From positions 238,168 through 302,167 of the forward strand of contig JALMLS010000332.1 in the NCBI GenBank assembly GCA_038496445.1: DNA of 64,000 nucleotides, written 5' to 3'. Under the pieces are notes generated by a model, which saw nothing but the letters and a program-made list of their open reading frames with translations, did not search any database and was not told where the DNA came from. Numbering within the stretch: the first letter of the stretch is position 1; every line of letters begins with the position of its first letter. The position numbers and the translations under genes were made by a program. Positions 24,301 through 34,231 of the stretch are shown here, in pieces. This DNA comes from Trichosphaerium sp. ATCC 40318 (taxonomy: Eukaryota; Discosea; Flabellinia; Trichosidae).

Positions 24301-24838
24301 TTAAATTTGTACACTGAATATAGTACCGCTTATCGAATTTTGCTTCTTTGTAGCAATAGCTTCTGTACCGACTATGGTAATCGCCTGCTGACAAAGCATA
24401 GATCTCGCAACAGTTGTAGAACTTAATCGTCGCCTATATAACAATCACAACACCATAAATATCCTAAATACTTGCCTTCGCATTATTGCGGATCTAAATC
24501 ACGTGTTAGGTAAGAAATATCACGTGTCTGATTTCGTAATTTTTTGATAACTTGCGAAACAAATGTACGTACTCTTCATCTTTTAATTCTTGAAAGTCAT
24601 CTTCATCAAATATACGCTCAACGCGTTGTTGTGAGCCTATTTTTATAGTTGATCCGGTGCTTCTTTTTCTTTTACATTTTGATTGTTAGAAAATCGCTAA
24701 GGAGTGCTATAGATCGTACGATGAGCCTCTTTTAGGCCATTTTTTCTTAATCTTTTTTGTTAGCCTTGATCTCCTTGATACGTCGTGAGATTCTGCAGTA
24801 TTTATATTTGGTGTTAATTTAGAGCCTTGGTCTGCCAT
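21361..24838 (-). CDS. Leucine-rich-repeat, filamin-repeat, coiled-coil protein
   Basis: Nineteen exons: 24720-24838, 24573-24662, 24327-24433, 24169-24275, 24035-24121, 23888-23985, 23739-23834, 23564-23692, 23411-23502, 23248-23333, 23156-23197, 23032-23079, 22818-22914, 22740-22772, 22510-22706, 22078-22436, 21816-21993, 21509-21739, 21361-21459; 764 residues, phase kept at every join. After a basic N-terminus, typical LRRs (NKLSSIPDTFDQLKNLIILR, LQELDISNNQIVEIHHDINK) end with NPLTFPPPDIC...GCTPIIRYL, the usual LRR cap. Two filamin/ABP280-type Ig repeats follow (GTYEASFSPQTATQHTVDVL; TYLISISYNGQVLPGSPFEC), then a charged coiled coil (LQDEIEELRKEVKEYETM) and a basic Ser/Pro tail. Filamin repeats act in actin crosslinking and scaffolding; with LRRs this suggests a cytoskeletal or signalling scaffold. 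No actin-binding CH domain is present. The 33-nt intron 22707-22739 hides an in-frame TAA. Confidence 0.88.
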
Positions 24839-25379
24839 TTAGAGCATTATAAAAGTCATTAGAATTACAACACGTCCACATAACATGAAAAAAAAGATAT
24901 CTTTTGTGCACTATTTCCAGCGCAGTACAAATACTACTACAGATTACTTTCCGCCTGTAGTTCCGAGTGACAATGTACTTTAAGTAGCTAGAAGGGTTTA
25001 TTTACTTGTTCTTGCAAAAAAGCGATACAACTTCTGTTTTTGGGTTAGGATATACGAAAGCTAAGCTCGTAGCGTGAGTAGGTAGGTATACGAGTATCAC
25101 AAAGTGATAGAACGTCGATCGCCGCATCAGTTTTTATTAGTTTCACTGAAAAAGACAAAAAATATTCAAAAAAATGAAATCTCAACTTGTTTTTAACCAC
25201 TTTTTTTTGCTAGGGACTATTTTTGTAAGTGGTTCACGCGTCTCATATCAATGCTTTAGCATATGTGAATGTATCTCTAGAACGAATGGCTCTATTGTTA
25301 AGCTCTAAGTGTGAAATAAATTATTTACTTTTTTACATGTTTTTTAGCGTTTTTTTTTAATACATAGCTAAAAAAGCTT
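24839..25379. other. Gene-poor AT-rich stretch
   Basis: No frame with protein-like composition. The first part is the upstream region of the LRR-filamin gene. T-rich and A-rich runs near 25140-25220 and 25340-25365. Confidence 0.4.
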
Positions 25380-26100
25380 CAACTGAGCTTCATTGAGAAT
25401 AAGAAGATGATTCAAGCCTAGAATCGTCATAAATGGCTCTTGCAAATAAATTTCTGCGTTATGGGCTAAAATAAAGCTTATGGTACCAAAATATGAACAT
25501 GTATGTACAATGTACCTTTAAATGACGTTTATCGCTCAGAAAACGCTTAAAACGTTGGTTTGCTGCGTTAATATTGTAGTCAAACCGAGTTCTCCAATAA
25601 CGATGTAGGGCAAGCGTGTACAAGCGTTTAAATGATGTATATACATATAATAGCTATTTAACATATGTTAAGAAGGGTTTCAAGTCTGTACAGCCTTGCG
25701 TAATCTGTAAATTCCAATATTCCGTCCTCTGTTACCATAAGCAATTTTACGTTTTATGAAATACCATGAGTAATTGAAGGTCCCTGACTCTTTGAAAGTA
25801 CAGTTCATGTACTGTGTATGATACAGCATAACTTTCAGCAATAGCTAAACAATTGTAGCAGCATAGTTTCAAAGAAACTGTTTTTGAAGATTCTCCAAGT
25901 AAAAACTAAGTTCTGTCTCTAAAACTCCTATAGTGGTAAACCATAGCTACAGCAAGCTTTGTGGCTGTCTGATGCAATAAATTACCAAGCAAGGGCGAGT
26001 TTTTTGACATTTTCATTAAAATATTTGTTCATCAACTTCTATGAAAAAGTAACCTCTGTGTTTTGATACCTAAATCATCAAATACTCTATAACTGCGCAT
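25380..26100 (-). pseudogene. Degraded coding remnant, unidentified
   Basis: Several minus-strand stretches read like protein but break between frames: VSLKLCCYNCLAIAESYAVS near 25800-25880, VTEDGILEFTDYARLYRLET near 25690, LYTLALHRYWRTRFDYNINA near 25560-25620 and EIYLQEPFMTILGLNHLLIL near 25400-25460. Some joins have splice-like borders (GTACATTG...TTTTAG at 25464-25513) but phases do not agree. I judge it a decayed gene; a heavily split live gene is possible. No family recognised. Confidence 0.4.
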
Positions 26101-26186
26101 ATGTACACAATGGTTTATTAAGCACCTGCCGCCAAAAGAAAAGATTTGAAAAAGGTATCTGTGGGTTAGAATGATTGTTCAAAAAA

Positions 26187-26363
26187 ATGACCAATTTACA
26201 GCAATCAGGTGTAGAGACGGGTGATGATAGCTTTATGTGGAACACTGAAAGTGATAAAAAATGCCAGAAACGACAGAATGTAATCCTTAATCACTATGGT
26301 ATAAAAGAATTACCTGCAAAACATGGTGGCGATAGAGGAGAACAATATGATCCCAAGCAGTAA
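26187..26363 (+). other. Short ORF of doubtful status
   Basis: A 58-codon frame from ATG (MTNLQQSGVETGDDSF..., ending GDRGEQYDPKQ) in otherwise gene-poor DNA. Hydrophilic and composition-wise plausible, but without partner exons or known relatives. Confidence 0.2.
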
Positions 26364-26595
26364 AAACTTGTTTTTAGTTTCAATGAAATAGTTGATTGAA
26401 GTACACTATTAATTACCAGTAAGTTCTGGTTCACATATATTATAGAGACACATGCATTCTGAAGCATACCCAAAATTTGGCCAAAACTAACGTTTTTGAG
26501 GTGTGCTAGACTTTTTTTGAAAGTGTGAACTGCTTACAAAAATCGTCCCTACGTCTGTTTGGCTTCTTTATATACGATTATAATCAACAATACTA

Positions 26596-26973
26596 ATGGA
26601 TAGTGAAAATAGGTGCAGTTCAATGCTTCTACATAAATGGATTTCTCTGCTTCGCACTGAGTGTTCGTGTAAAGGCGTCTTGAATAAGGCAGCCCTGCAC
26701 AATCTCTTAGCTTGGGTGGCAAGTTATTTCGCTGTGACATCAATGTCACAAGTAGTATCAGTTGACACGTCCCGTTGGTCCATCGGCAATACGCAAAACA
26801 ATTATTTACTAATATACGAGTTGATGTATCGCCGTAAAAAGGACCTCCAACTTGAACTGACTTACAACGACGAAATTTACTTCGACATTCGAGCTTTGAG
26901 AGGTGCCATGTGGCCCTTTCAAACTCCTACCTCCCCCCTCTTCGGGATTTCCCGGAGACTTAAAACCAATTGA
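26596..26973 (+). CDS. Short intronless ORF in a GC-richer island
   Basis: A 125-codon ORF from ATG (MDSENRCSSMLLHKWISLLR) to TGA. Base composition from about 26640 to 26980 is visibly richer in G and C than the flanks. The opposite strand is also open over 26549-26749 and reads PPKLRDCAGLPYSRRLYTNT, so I cannot say which strand, if either, is translated. No signal peptide or domain recognised. It may be a recent insertion or a piece of a structural or repeated element. Confidence 0.35.
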   Translation: MDSENRCSSMLLHKWISLLRTECSCKGVLNKAALHNLLAWVASYFAVTSMSQVVSVDTSRWSIGNTQNNYLLIYELMYRRKKDLQLELTYNDEIYFDIRALRGAMWPFQTPTSPLFGISRRLKTN

Positions 26974-27106
26974 CACGATCACCTTTCACATCCTTTTGTT
27001 TTGCTTGCCAAAAAAAAAAGAAGAGGTCATGTTTTGTTAATGAAAGCAAGTTCGTTTGTTAATTAACTCTTTCAGATTTATTACAAATATTCCTTAAGGA
27101 AGCACT

Positions 27107-28894
27107 TTACAGTAATCCAAGTTTTGATATTGTTTTGAATTGGTCTGGAATCTCTTGCAAAGCAGCAACACTGTAAATAAAATGAGCGAAAGAAAAAAAA
27201 ACATCAAGAAAAAAAACAAACATACCTAAACGCAACTTCTCGGTTTTCAGCTCTGTGCATAGTCCTAAAATACCACTATCAGTTTTAAGCTCAAAAGTAA
27301 TATTCGTACTCATAATAAGGAACAAATTGAAAATTATCAAAACTTCTTGAAGGTAGCTGATCGTCGAACTCCTATACACTTGTTTAGTACTTTAAATCAC
27401 TCACAAACATTTGTTAATAAGTAATATTGCATATTTGTCGTGCCTCCATTAGTTCCCAAGGTCCTAAACCAAAAAATAAGAAGACAACTCTTTTTTTTTT
27501 GCAATCTACTTTTTTAAACGTACCGTCGCCCACACCAACACAAATGATTGAAATTGGGTACTTTGTAGCATCAACTATAGCTTGAGTAGTTTCTCTTACG
27601 TTTGTCACTTGTCCATCGGCTATTATAACTGTACAAAATAAAGAGTAAATCGCTCAGTTGGTTTTCGGTCTAAAATAGTATGTTTTACCTAAAATATGAT
27701 ATCCGCCTTCCTCTTGTTGTACACGTATTGTCTCTCTGATCAAAGGAGCAAAAGACGTAGGACCACTGAGTTTTACATTTGGTGTTATTTCAGTATACCG
27801 TTGTATCACCTGAGGCGGTATATTAGGACGTGAACTGTTTCTTGGTTGTTGGTATTGAAAAAAAAAAAAGCGTACTTCAGTAAACCCATGGCAAACACGA
27901 TCAGGAAAGAAAGGGAATACAGATCTATCTTTGGAACTAACATCACCAAATCCGTAAACCTAAGAGAAAAGTTGTGAGCAAAGCATTAATCCGCGAAAAG
28001 AAGGCGATTTCTTTCGTACAGGTATCAATTTATCATCATCAAAAGGCTCTAGGGTTTGGCCCATGATATTTATAACATCTGTATAAGGATTCTGACCACC
28101 CTAGCATTCAAGAGTCAGTAAGAATGATGAAAATCTGAAAAGGGAAAAAAAAAAAAAAAAGACCAACTTGTTTTTGACCTTTCACGTTTTTCTGCGTTTG
28201 GAGGACGCTCTGAAAGGCACGTGATACAAAATACAAAGAAGAAAACTAGTCAAGAGCTAAATACATTTAATCTAGGAAAAACGTTGTTGTGTTGACAAGG
28301 GTATCTTTAAAAGAGATTCCATGAAGCGGTTACTGAAATTACAAGATGATTTTTGGGTATTTGTTGAAAAACAATTACGTACACGTAAATCGTGTAGACA
28401 TTGTCCACCAAACGTATTTTTACCGTTCCTAGTTGGATTGTTTAGTAAAACATTAACGACTATACCCGATAACTCGTATTGTTAGCACGTCGTATACACC
28501 CACGTACCATGTGTTTGATTTTGTGTAGTCTACTCCAATTACGACTGAATAATGTTAATATGCAGAAATATGTGCATTTACGTACGATTGGACGATTCTA
28601 GACCTGCTTGGCGGAGAGCAGCCTGGTAAACTGTTATGATTGTTAAAATAGTTTAGATTCTTACTTGTACTTCGGCCAGCGATTGGTATTTGTCTAGGCA
28701 CCACTGTTAGAAACGAAGCGAAAAGAATAAAAAAGTTGTGTACCAGGGATGGCAACAAAACCGCCACGCGAAGAGGATGGTTGTCCGCGGACGGTTCTTG
28801 CTGATTTTGACTTGAAGAGGCCCAGTTTGAAGAGATTTTGTAAAAAGTGTTTAAAAACAACCTTACTTAAACTCAGAATAGTTAACCGAATACT
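27107..28894 (-). CDS. Copine-type vWA domain protein (RGLG-like, no RING)
   Basis: Thirteen exons: 28744-(up to 28894), 28665-28693, 28586-28622, 28508-28544, 28383-28428, 28020-28100, 27886-27959, 27689-27834, 27524-27628, 27444-27463, 27310-27371, 27226-27264, 27107-27170. The protein reads [87 protein letters not shown] and [19 protein letters not shown]. This is the copine vWA domain, closest in pattern to plant RGLG ubiquitin ligases, but neither C2 domains nor a RING finger is present. A scaffold role in Ca2+ or ubiquitin signalling is family-based inference. The exon with the start is unresolved: no ATG exists in frame up to the stop at 28895-28897. Two odd donors: GTTTAC before 27834 and GCACGA before 27371, the latter fixed by the conserved WELM-EFDD junction. 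The gene is divergent from the GH31 gene. Confidence 0.87.
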
Positions 28895-28972
28895 CTACAA
28901 CCAATACACAACTTCGTATTGTCTATTAAACGACTAATTGGCGTGTTTCTGTTATTAGTAATCAATTAAATT
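28895..28972. promoter_or_regulatory. Compact divergent promoter, copine and GH31 genes
   Basis: Fewer than 80-110 bases separate the first readable copine codon from the GH31 start codon, so transcription in both directions must be driven from here or from within the genes. AT-rich with TTATTAG and AATTAAATT stretches; no CACGTG. If the copine gene has an upstream non-coding exon, the two transcripts overlap. Confidence 0.5.
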
Positions 28973-31779
28973 ATGAAAGCTACTGCCTTGTTAGTTTTCG
29001 CGTTATTGTGTTTTATTGGCGTAATTGGCGCGTTAAGCGTACCACCATCCGAAGCAAAGAGCGCCTGTTCGTGTTTCCTTTTTGATTTGTTATGTACTAA
29101 CGCTACCTCTTCTTAGTGTACCCAGCGTGGGCGCATCACCATTGGGTTTGGTTAAGTGCAGAGCAAGCAAATCAAGTATCAGAGCTAACCCTAGTAAAAG
29201 ACTATCTAGGTACATAAACGTGAATACCCAGTTGATCGTTTAGAAAACTTTCGCGAATAAGCAATTCTTTCCTAAAACACCAAACCAAGTTTCATTCGCT
29301 CTGGTGCCGCCTACTAACGCTAACAACCTCTCTAAAAAGCACGGAATATTAAAGTTGGCGCTGTTGACATTGACTCTCAATGGGCTACTGGAGACAACAA
29401 CTTTATTTGGAATGCAGAAAAATATCGTGATCCTGCTGGCATGGTTAAAGAGTTCCATGACATGGGTAAACAACAATCTGCACTGATTTTTTTTAGTGTT
29501 CTTCGTTTCACTTATACGGTAACCAATAGGTGTCCGTGTAATATTGTGGGTTACGTCTATGGTAGATACAGACTCTAGTAATTTCGCTGAAGGCTTAGAG
29601 AAAGGCTACTTTCTCAATGAAGGTAAAAATCCATAAAAACAAGGAAACTAACACTGATGTTTCCAGGTGAAACAATAAAATGGTGGCATGGTGAAGGCGC
29701 ATTCATGGATTACACAAATCCAGAAGCATTAGATTGGTGGCACGAACAGATGCAAAAAGTAATTGACATTGGTATCGACGGGTGGAAGTGTGATGGGACA
29801 GATCCCTTTGTATTTGAGCTTATCGTACCTTATGGTCATAAGGGTGTCTTATCTCATAGGGAGTATGCTGACTCTTATTATCGCGACTTCTTTTACTACA
29901 CAAAGAAAACAAACCCTGAAGCACTCATAAGTACGTATTGTCACGCGTTGGTGGTATATGTTGGTGGAAGAATTATTCGTGACCTTTTTCTTCTTTTTTC
30001 AGCGCTCACGTGTATTTTTTTTTCTAACGTTCGTGTTAGTGGCTAGGCCAGTAGATTCTTTTGATAATATACTATACCTTGAGTTCGCACCAAGGGATGT
30101 TGTGTTTTCTGTAAGCGAAACAAAAAAGTCAAGCTGAAAAAAGTTTGTTAATAAGTTGATATAGGGCTGGACAGGTGATGCTGATCCTACGTTTGCTGGT
30201 ATGCGCGAGATGTTAAACAATATGTTTCATTCAGCTTGGGCAGGATATGTAAACTTTGGTAAGCACAAAAAGAAATAAGAACAAAAAAAAACCGCTCCAA
30301 AGTTTTATGGGGAAACCCAAATATGTAGAACTTTGTCAAAAAAAAGTCGAAAATTCGGCACACTAATTATCCTATATTATGCCATAGGAACTATTTAGAA
30401 AGCCCCCCCTTTCAGGGGGGGTTTGGGGGGGGCAGAGCCTAGCGGCGACTGAGCGCCATAACCCAGTTGTCTCCCTTTGTGGCGAACAGTTCAATATCAC
30501 TTTGACATTTATTCGACTTTTTTTTCGACATTTTAGTACACACCGTTTTATGGTTTTTTATGCCGTTTAACATTGCTTTATAGGTACTGACATCGGAGGT
30601 TATCGTAATGGGAATAGAACAAAAAACCTTTTCACAAGATGGTTTCAAATGGGTACATCAATAGAGCGTTTCGTTCTGTTAAATTAATATTCAAACAGGC
30701 GCTTTTACACCATTAATGGAAAATGGCGGAGACGGCGAACACAGACCGTGGATGTGGGACAACACAAACAAGACACTAAACACATATCGAGATTTTGTGG
30801 ATATGCACTATCAACTAAATACGTACCTTCTATCTGCCGGAACAACTGCTTACGAACAAGGTTTTATTTTACTAGCTTACTACGCAATACATTCTTAACC
30901 GTGCTCTATAGGTATCTCGGTGATGAAGCCTATTGCCATACAAGACATTATTCCGTATCATTCATGGGATTTTATGTTATGGAAAGACATACTTGTTTGT
31001 CCTATAGTGGAAGACTCCCTCATCCGAGAAATAATTTTCCCAAAGGTAATGTTATTTACATTGCACCAGCTAAAGAGCTTCATGTAACTGTTTTGTTTGT
31101 TTTCAGGGAAATGACTGGGTTGATTGGTGGAATGCTTCACTTGTGTATGAAGGTGGTACAACTCAAGTGTTTGAGTTTCCAATGGACAGGTACAGAGGAC
31201 TTTCTCATTGCGAAATGGGTTCTTATTTTTTTCATAGATTTCCTGTTTATCACAGGAAAGGATCTATTATCCCTCTTAATGTCGATTCAAAGGTTGCGTA
31301 CCATGGAGATGCATCACATGAAAATTTCTTGACTGTTTTGATTCATCCTGTCAGGTAACGTTATATACTCCAGTACCAGCATTTGTAGTTAAAATATCAA
31401 ATAGAGGAAACGAAGAGTCATTTACTGCTCGTTACTACAAAGAAACAAGCCAAGATCTTATGTATGATTGGACAAGTGAGGACCTAGTAATCAAGGTATG
31501 CTCGTTTTATTAACCTCAATTATATGATAGTTAACCTTCTGTTAGACGTCAACACATGCTAAGAAAGTCATTATCTTATTGAGAAGTGTGACTTGTCCGA
31601 AGTCAATATACGATGTAATCAATGCTGCTACACTCCCTAAAATTTTATCAAAAGCTCAGCTATCTAAATCCGGTAATGGCTTCTATTGTGATTTATCACG
31701 TAGTCAAGTATTTGTGCTTATTTCAAAACAAACAAATGGCGTGTGGATAAGTATTGACAGTAGTATTAAACATTTCTAA
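28973..31779 (+). CDS. Secreted glycoside hydrolase family 31 (alpha-glycosidase)
   Basis: Fourteen exons (28973-29066, 29117-29209, 29340-29465, 29530-29622, 29667-29930, 30040-30110, 30165-30258, 30584-30652, 30699-30860, 30912-31045, 31107-31189, 31238-31354, 31405-31495, 31546-31779) give 574 residues in phase. A signal peptide (MKATALLVFALLCFIGVIGA) is followed by AWAHHHWVWL, VGAVDIDSQW, the nucleophile region DGWKCDGTDPF (D178 candidate), and the acid/base region GWTGDADPTFAGM (D252 candidate). VNFGTDIGGYR and FPVYHRKGSIIPL complete the GH31 barrel. GH31 enzymes release alpha-linked glucose or xylose from glycans; substrate cannot be told. The large N-terminal beta-sandwich usual in GH31 is missing or short. 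It acts in the endomembrane system or outside the cell. Intron 7 (30259-30583) is unusually long and G/C-structured. Confidence 0.92.
30259..30583 (+). other. Long structured intron in the GH31 gene
   Basis: 325 nt against a typical 45-100. It contains C7-TTTCA-G7-TTT-G8 (30403-30432), which can fold as a hairpin or, on the G-rich strand, a partial quadruplex. GC-richer DNA follows (GCAGAGCCTAGCGGCGACTG). The minus strand is open over 30439-30648 without recognised features. It may be a short inserted element. Confidence 0.65.
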
Positions 31780-32075
31780 ACCTTCGAAAAAACCAAAATA
31801 ATAAAAAACGTTTTTCGTAATCAGAGATCCAGTCCTTTGGTCCGTGATGTTCCGTGTAGACTATGTAAATCATTATTGATGTCTATAATCTATTGGCATG
31901 TTATCGTTCACGAAACCATTGCATTGGAAATGCTGTATGGATATAAGTGAACTTTGTTTATGATATTTATTTCTGCATTCTTGAATTATTAAAAAGCGAC
32001 TTGTGGCTTGAGTTAAGGCATAAGTTCAATCTAATTTATATTTATTTTAAACAGTCAGGCGCTACGATCAACCTC
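31780..32075. other. Intergenic, with a 75-base repeat
   Basis: Bases about 31846-31920 (TGTAGACTATGTAAATCATT and on) match 33868-33945 in the same orientation at roughly 85 percent. The two copies bracket the F-box-like gene. Confidence 0.55.
31846..31920. repeat. Direct repeat, left copy
   Basis: About 75 bases similar to 33868-33945, centred on GTAGACTATGTAAATCATTA and ending TTCACGAAACC in both. It lies beyond the 3' end of the GH31 gene. Confidence 0.65.
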
Positions 32076-33609
32076 ATGGGTGGGAGAATATCAAAGGCAA
32101 GGACGTCGAAAGTATCTGCCGTGATCACTTGTGCGTGTCATACTTTATTTCAACGGTTTCACGGTTTTTAACTGCATTGTAGCGTTGATATTTTGGAACG
32201 TTACGTTGAAACCTTTAAAACCGATATCAACCGCCCCTAGCGGGTTTGACATTGGTATAAACTCTCTCCAATGCGCTATTTTGCCGTTTTAGTAACATTT
32301 CTTTAACTAGACCATAACGCGCCTGTACCGGATCACGATACATTCTATATCATATTTGAGTATCTAGAACCACATAATATATTAAAAGCAGGACAAGTAT
32401 GTAAGGTACGAGTGGTAGGAAGATATTTCTTGTTCGTGAAACAAAAATCACTGAAATAGTGCGTTTTTTGGCTTTTTTGTCATGACTGTTTGTTTTAGAG
32501 CTGGTAGGTTATTTCTGTACTCTGATGATATTTGATTTCGTTCCAGAAAATATGAGATTGTCACGTGCGCATAATATGTGTAGGTACAACATTGTCAGAG
32601 AGGACAGCTTATGGTTATCAGAGATAAAGAAAATATCCGATAAAGATTTTATCAAAGACATTGATCTTAACAGGTTCTCAAACAGTTGGGAGCTCGTATT
32701 CAAAGCTTATTGGTTACCCTATTGTTTGCATAATACTCAATGGAAGTTTAACCATGTTGGCGCTGATGTATGTCGACCAGGACGAGAACTTTTGTGGGTT
32801 TTTTTTCTGACTTTTTTCTTTTTAAGGTATCTAACTATATTTTTGCACTACTTCCAGATGGTTAGTACAATACGAGTTGATGAAGTCGATTTTATATTAA
32901 CGCGATTATATAGGCCGTATGTTATCAAAGGATCCTAAGTACTACTACCAACACAGAGATAGGTACCAAAACTTAAAGAATTGTTTGTTGGGTTTTCTAG
33001 AATGCAAACTTTCTTTAAAGATGGTCTCGTGTTGGTAATATGATATTAATATCAGTAAACATGTGTTTTGTTATTCTTATTGGTACACTGGAATGTAAAA
33101 ATGGAAAAGTTGAATTCATGACTGGACAAGCATACAATGCAAAGGTACAACCTTCTCAACTCCATTTTCAATAACATTGTCGTAGAATAAAAGTTGGGTT
33201 TGGACAGCTAGAAGGTAAGCCCGAGCCTAATTAAAATTCAAAAACATCAAGAATTTTGCTCGCTGTTAAACAACCAAGTTTAGTTGTAAAAATCTAAACA
33301 ACCACGTGTTGTTGCTTCAAACTGATTCCGGTTTTTTTCTTCATATTTTTTGGATGATTTCCATTGTACAAAATAAAGTACTCTTAAATTCTTTATGACA
33401 CACATGTGATAGTGTTACGTAACCTTATTATTACTATTAGGCAACCACGCAATATAAATACAACTATCAAAGATAAGACCTTGTATGACTTGAATCAATC
33501 AGATCCAAAAGACTACGCTAGCGTCTATAAGCAACGCCAAATTATGACATACTTTGGAAAGTCTATAAAAAACCATCTACAGTCTTTTGATATTGCACAT
33601 CTCTTTTAG
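32076..33609 (+). CDS. F-box-like protein
   Basis: Best model: exons 32076-32130, 32311-32405, 32501-32797, 32858-32864, 32914-32962, 33001-33023, 33056-33144, 33208-33214 and 33473-33609, 252 residues in phase. The start MGGRISKART fits an N-myristoylation signal. Two F-box-like stretches occur: FYIIFEYLEPHNILKAGQVC and LMIFDFVPENMRLSRAHNMC...REDSLW. The C-half (MQTFFKD, LECKNGKVEFMTGQAYNAK, SDPKDYASVYKQRQIMTYFG) has no known match. F-boxes bind Skp1 in SCF ubiquitin ligases. The model needs two 7-nt exons and a doubled AGAG acceptor, so internal borders are uncertain; the last two large exons may belong to a different isoform. Confidence 0.55.
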
Positions 33610-33735
33610 TAAAAATAAACTACTGACACTAGTAAAACCTGTTATCTACTGAAAGTGACAGCTGTTGTGTTCGTTACAATTATGATTGTGTAATACAAGT
33701 TGAAGTTCTGTGCACTAGACTGTCATATACATGCG

Positions 33736-33743
33736 TCACGTGA
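33736..33743. promoter_or_regulatory. TCACGTGA palindrome upstream of PhyH-type gene
   Basis: Intergenic example, about 490 bases before the start codon of the PhyH-type gene. Confidence 0.35.
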
Positions 33744-33867
33744 TCACTTACATGACTTACACTTATATATTCATGGCTAACTCGTTATTAATTCTATAAA
33801 GCTCTTACTTTCCTTATTCGCTAATTCTAGGTTCCGTAAATTATCTAATCGTTCACATATTGGTCAT

Positions 33868-33945
33868 CTGTGATGTCCATGTAGACTATGTAAACCATTA
33901 TCGATGTCTATAGTCTATTGGAATGTTATCTTTCACGAAACCTGT
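33868..33945. repeat. Direct repeat, right copy
   Basis: Partner of 31846-31920. It lies in the gap between the F-box-like gene and the PhyH-type gene. The pair may mark the borders of a segment that was inserted or duplicated. Confidence 0.65.
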
Positions 33946-34231
33946 TCACGAAGTCACTCGAAGTCTATTCAGGATGTTTCATACGCCACGAGTCTAGAAA
34001 CGCTCATTAAAGATCTTGTAACATGTTCATGTAATAAACAGATTTAACCATTACACAAGCGCTAAAACATCTCTTACATAAACTGAATACGTGGCAGTGC
34101 GAATTATTTCTAAGCCTTTTCTCGAAATTTGTTACAACTTCTCTTCTCTGAACGATAGTATTATTTTGACTTAGGCTCAATACTAGCACTTGGTACGACC
34201 ACAAAAATCTGTGACTCATCCTTTACGCGCA

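Larger units (their letters stand above)
33610..34231. other. Intergenic between F-box-like and PhyH-type genes
   Basis: Holds the right copy of the 75-base repeat and a TCACGTGA palindrome at 33736-33743. Otherwise no coding frame. A minus-strand ORF (34007-34219) is unsupported. Confidence 0.4.
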
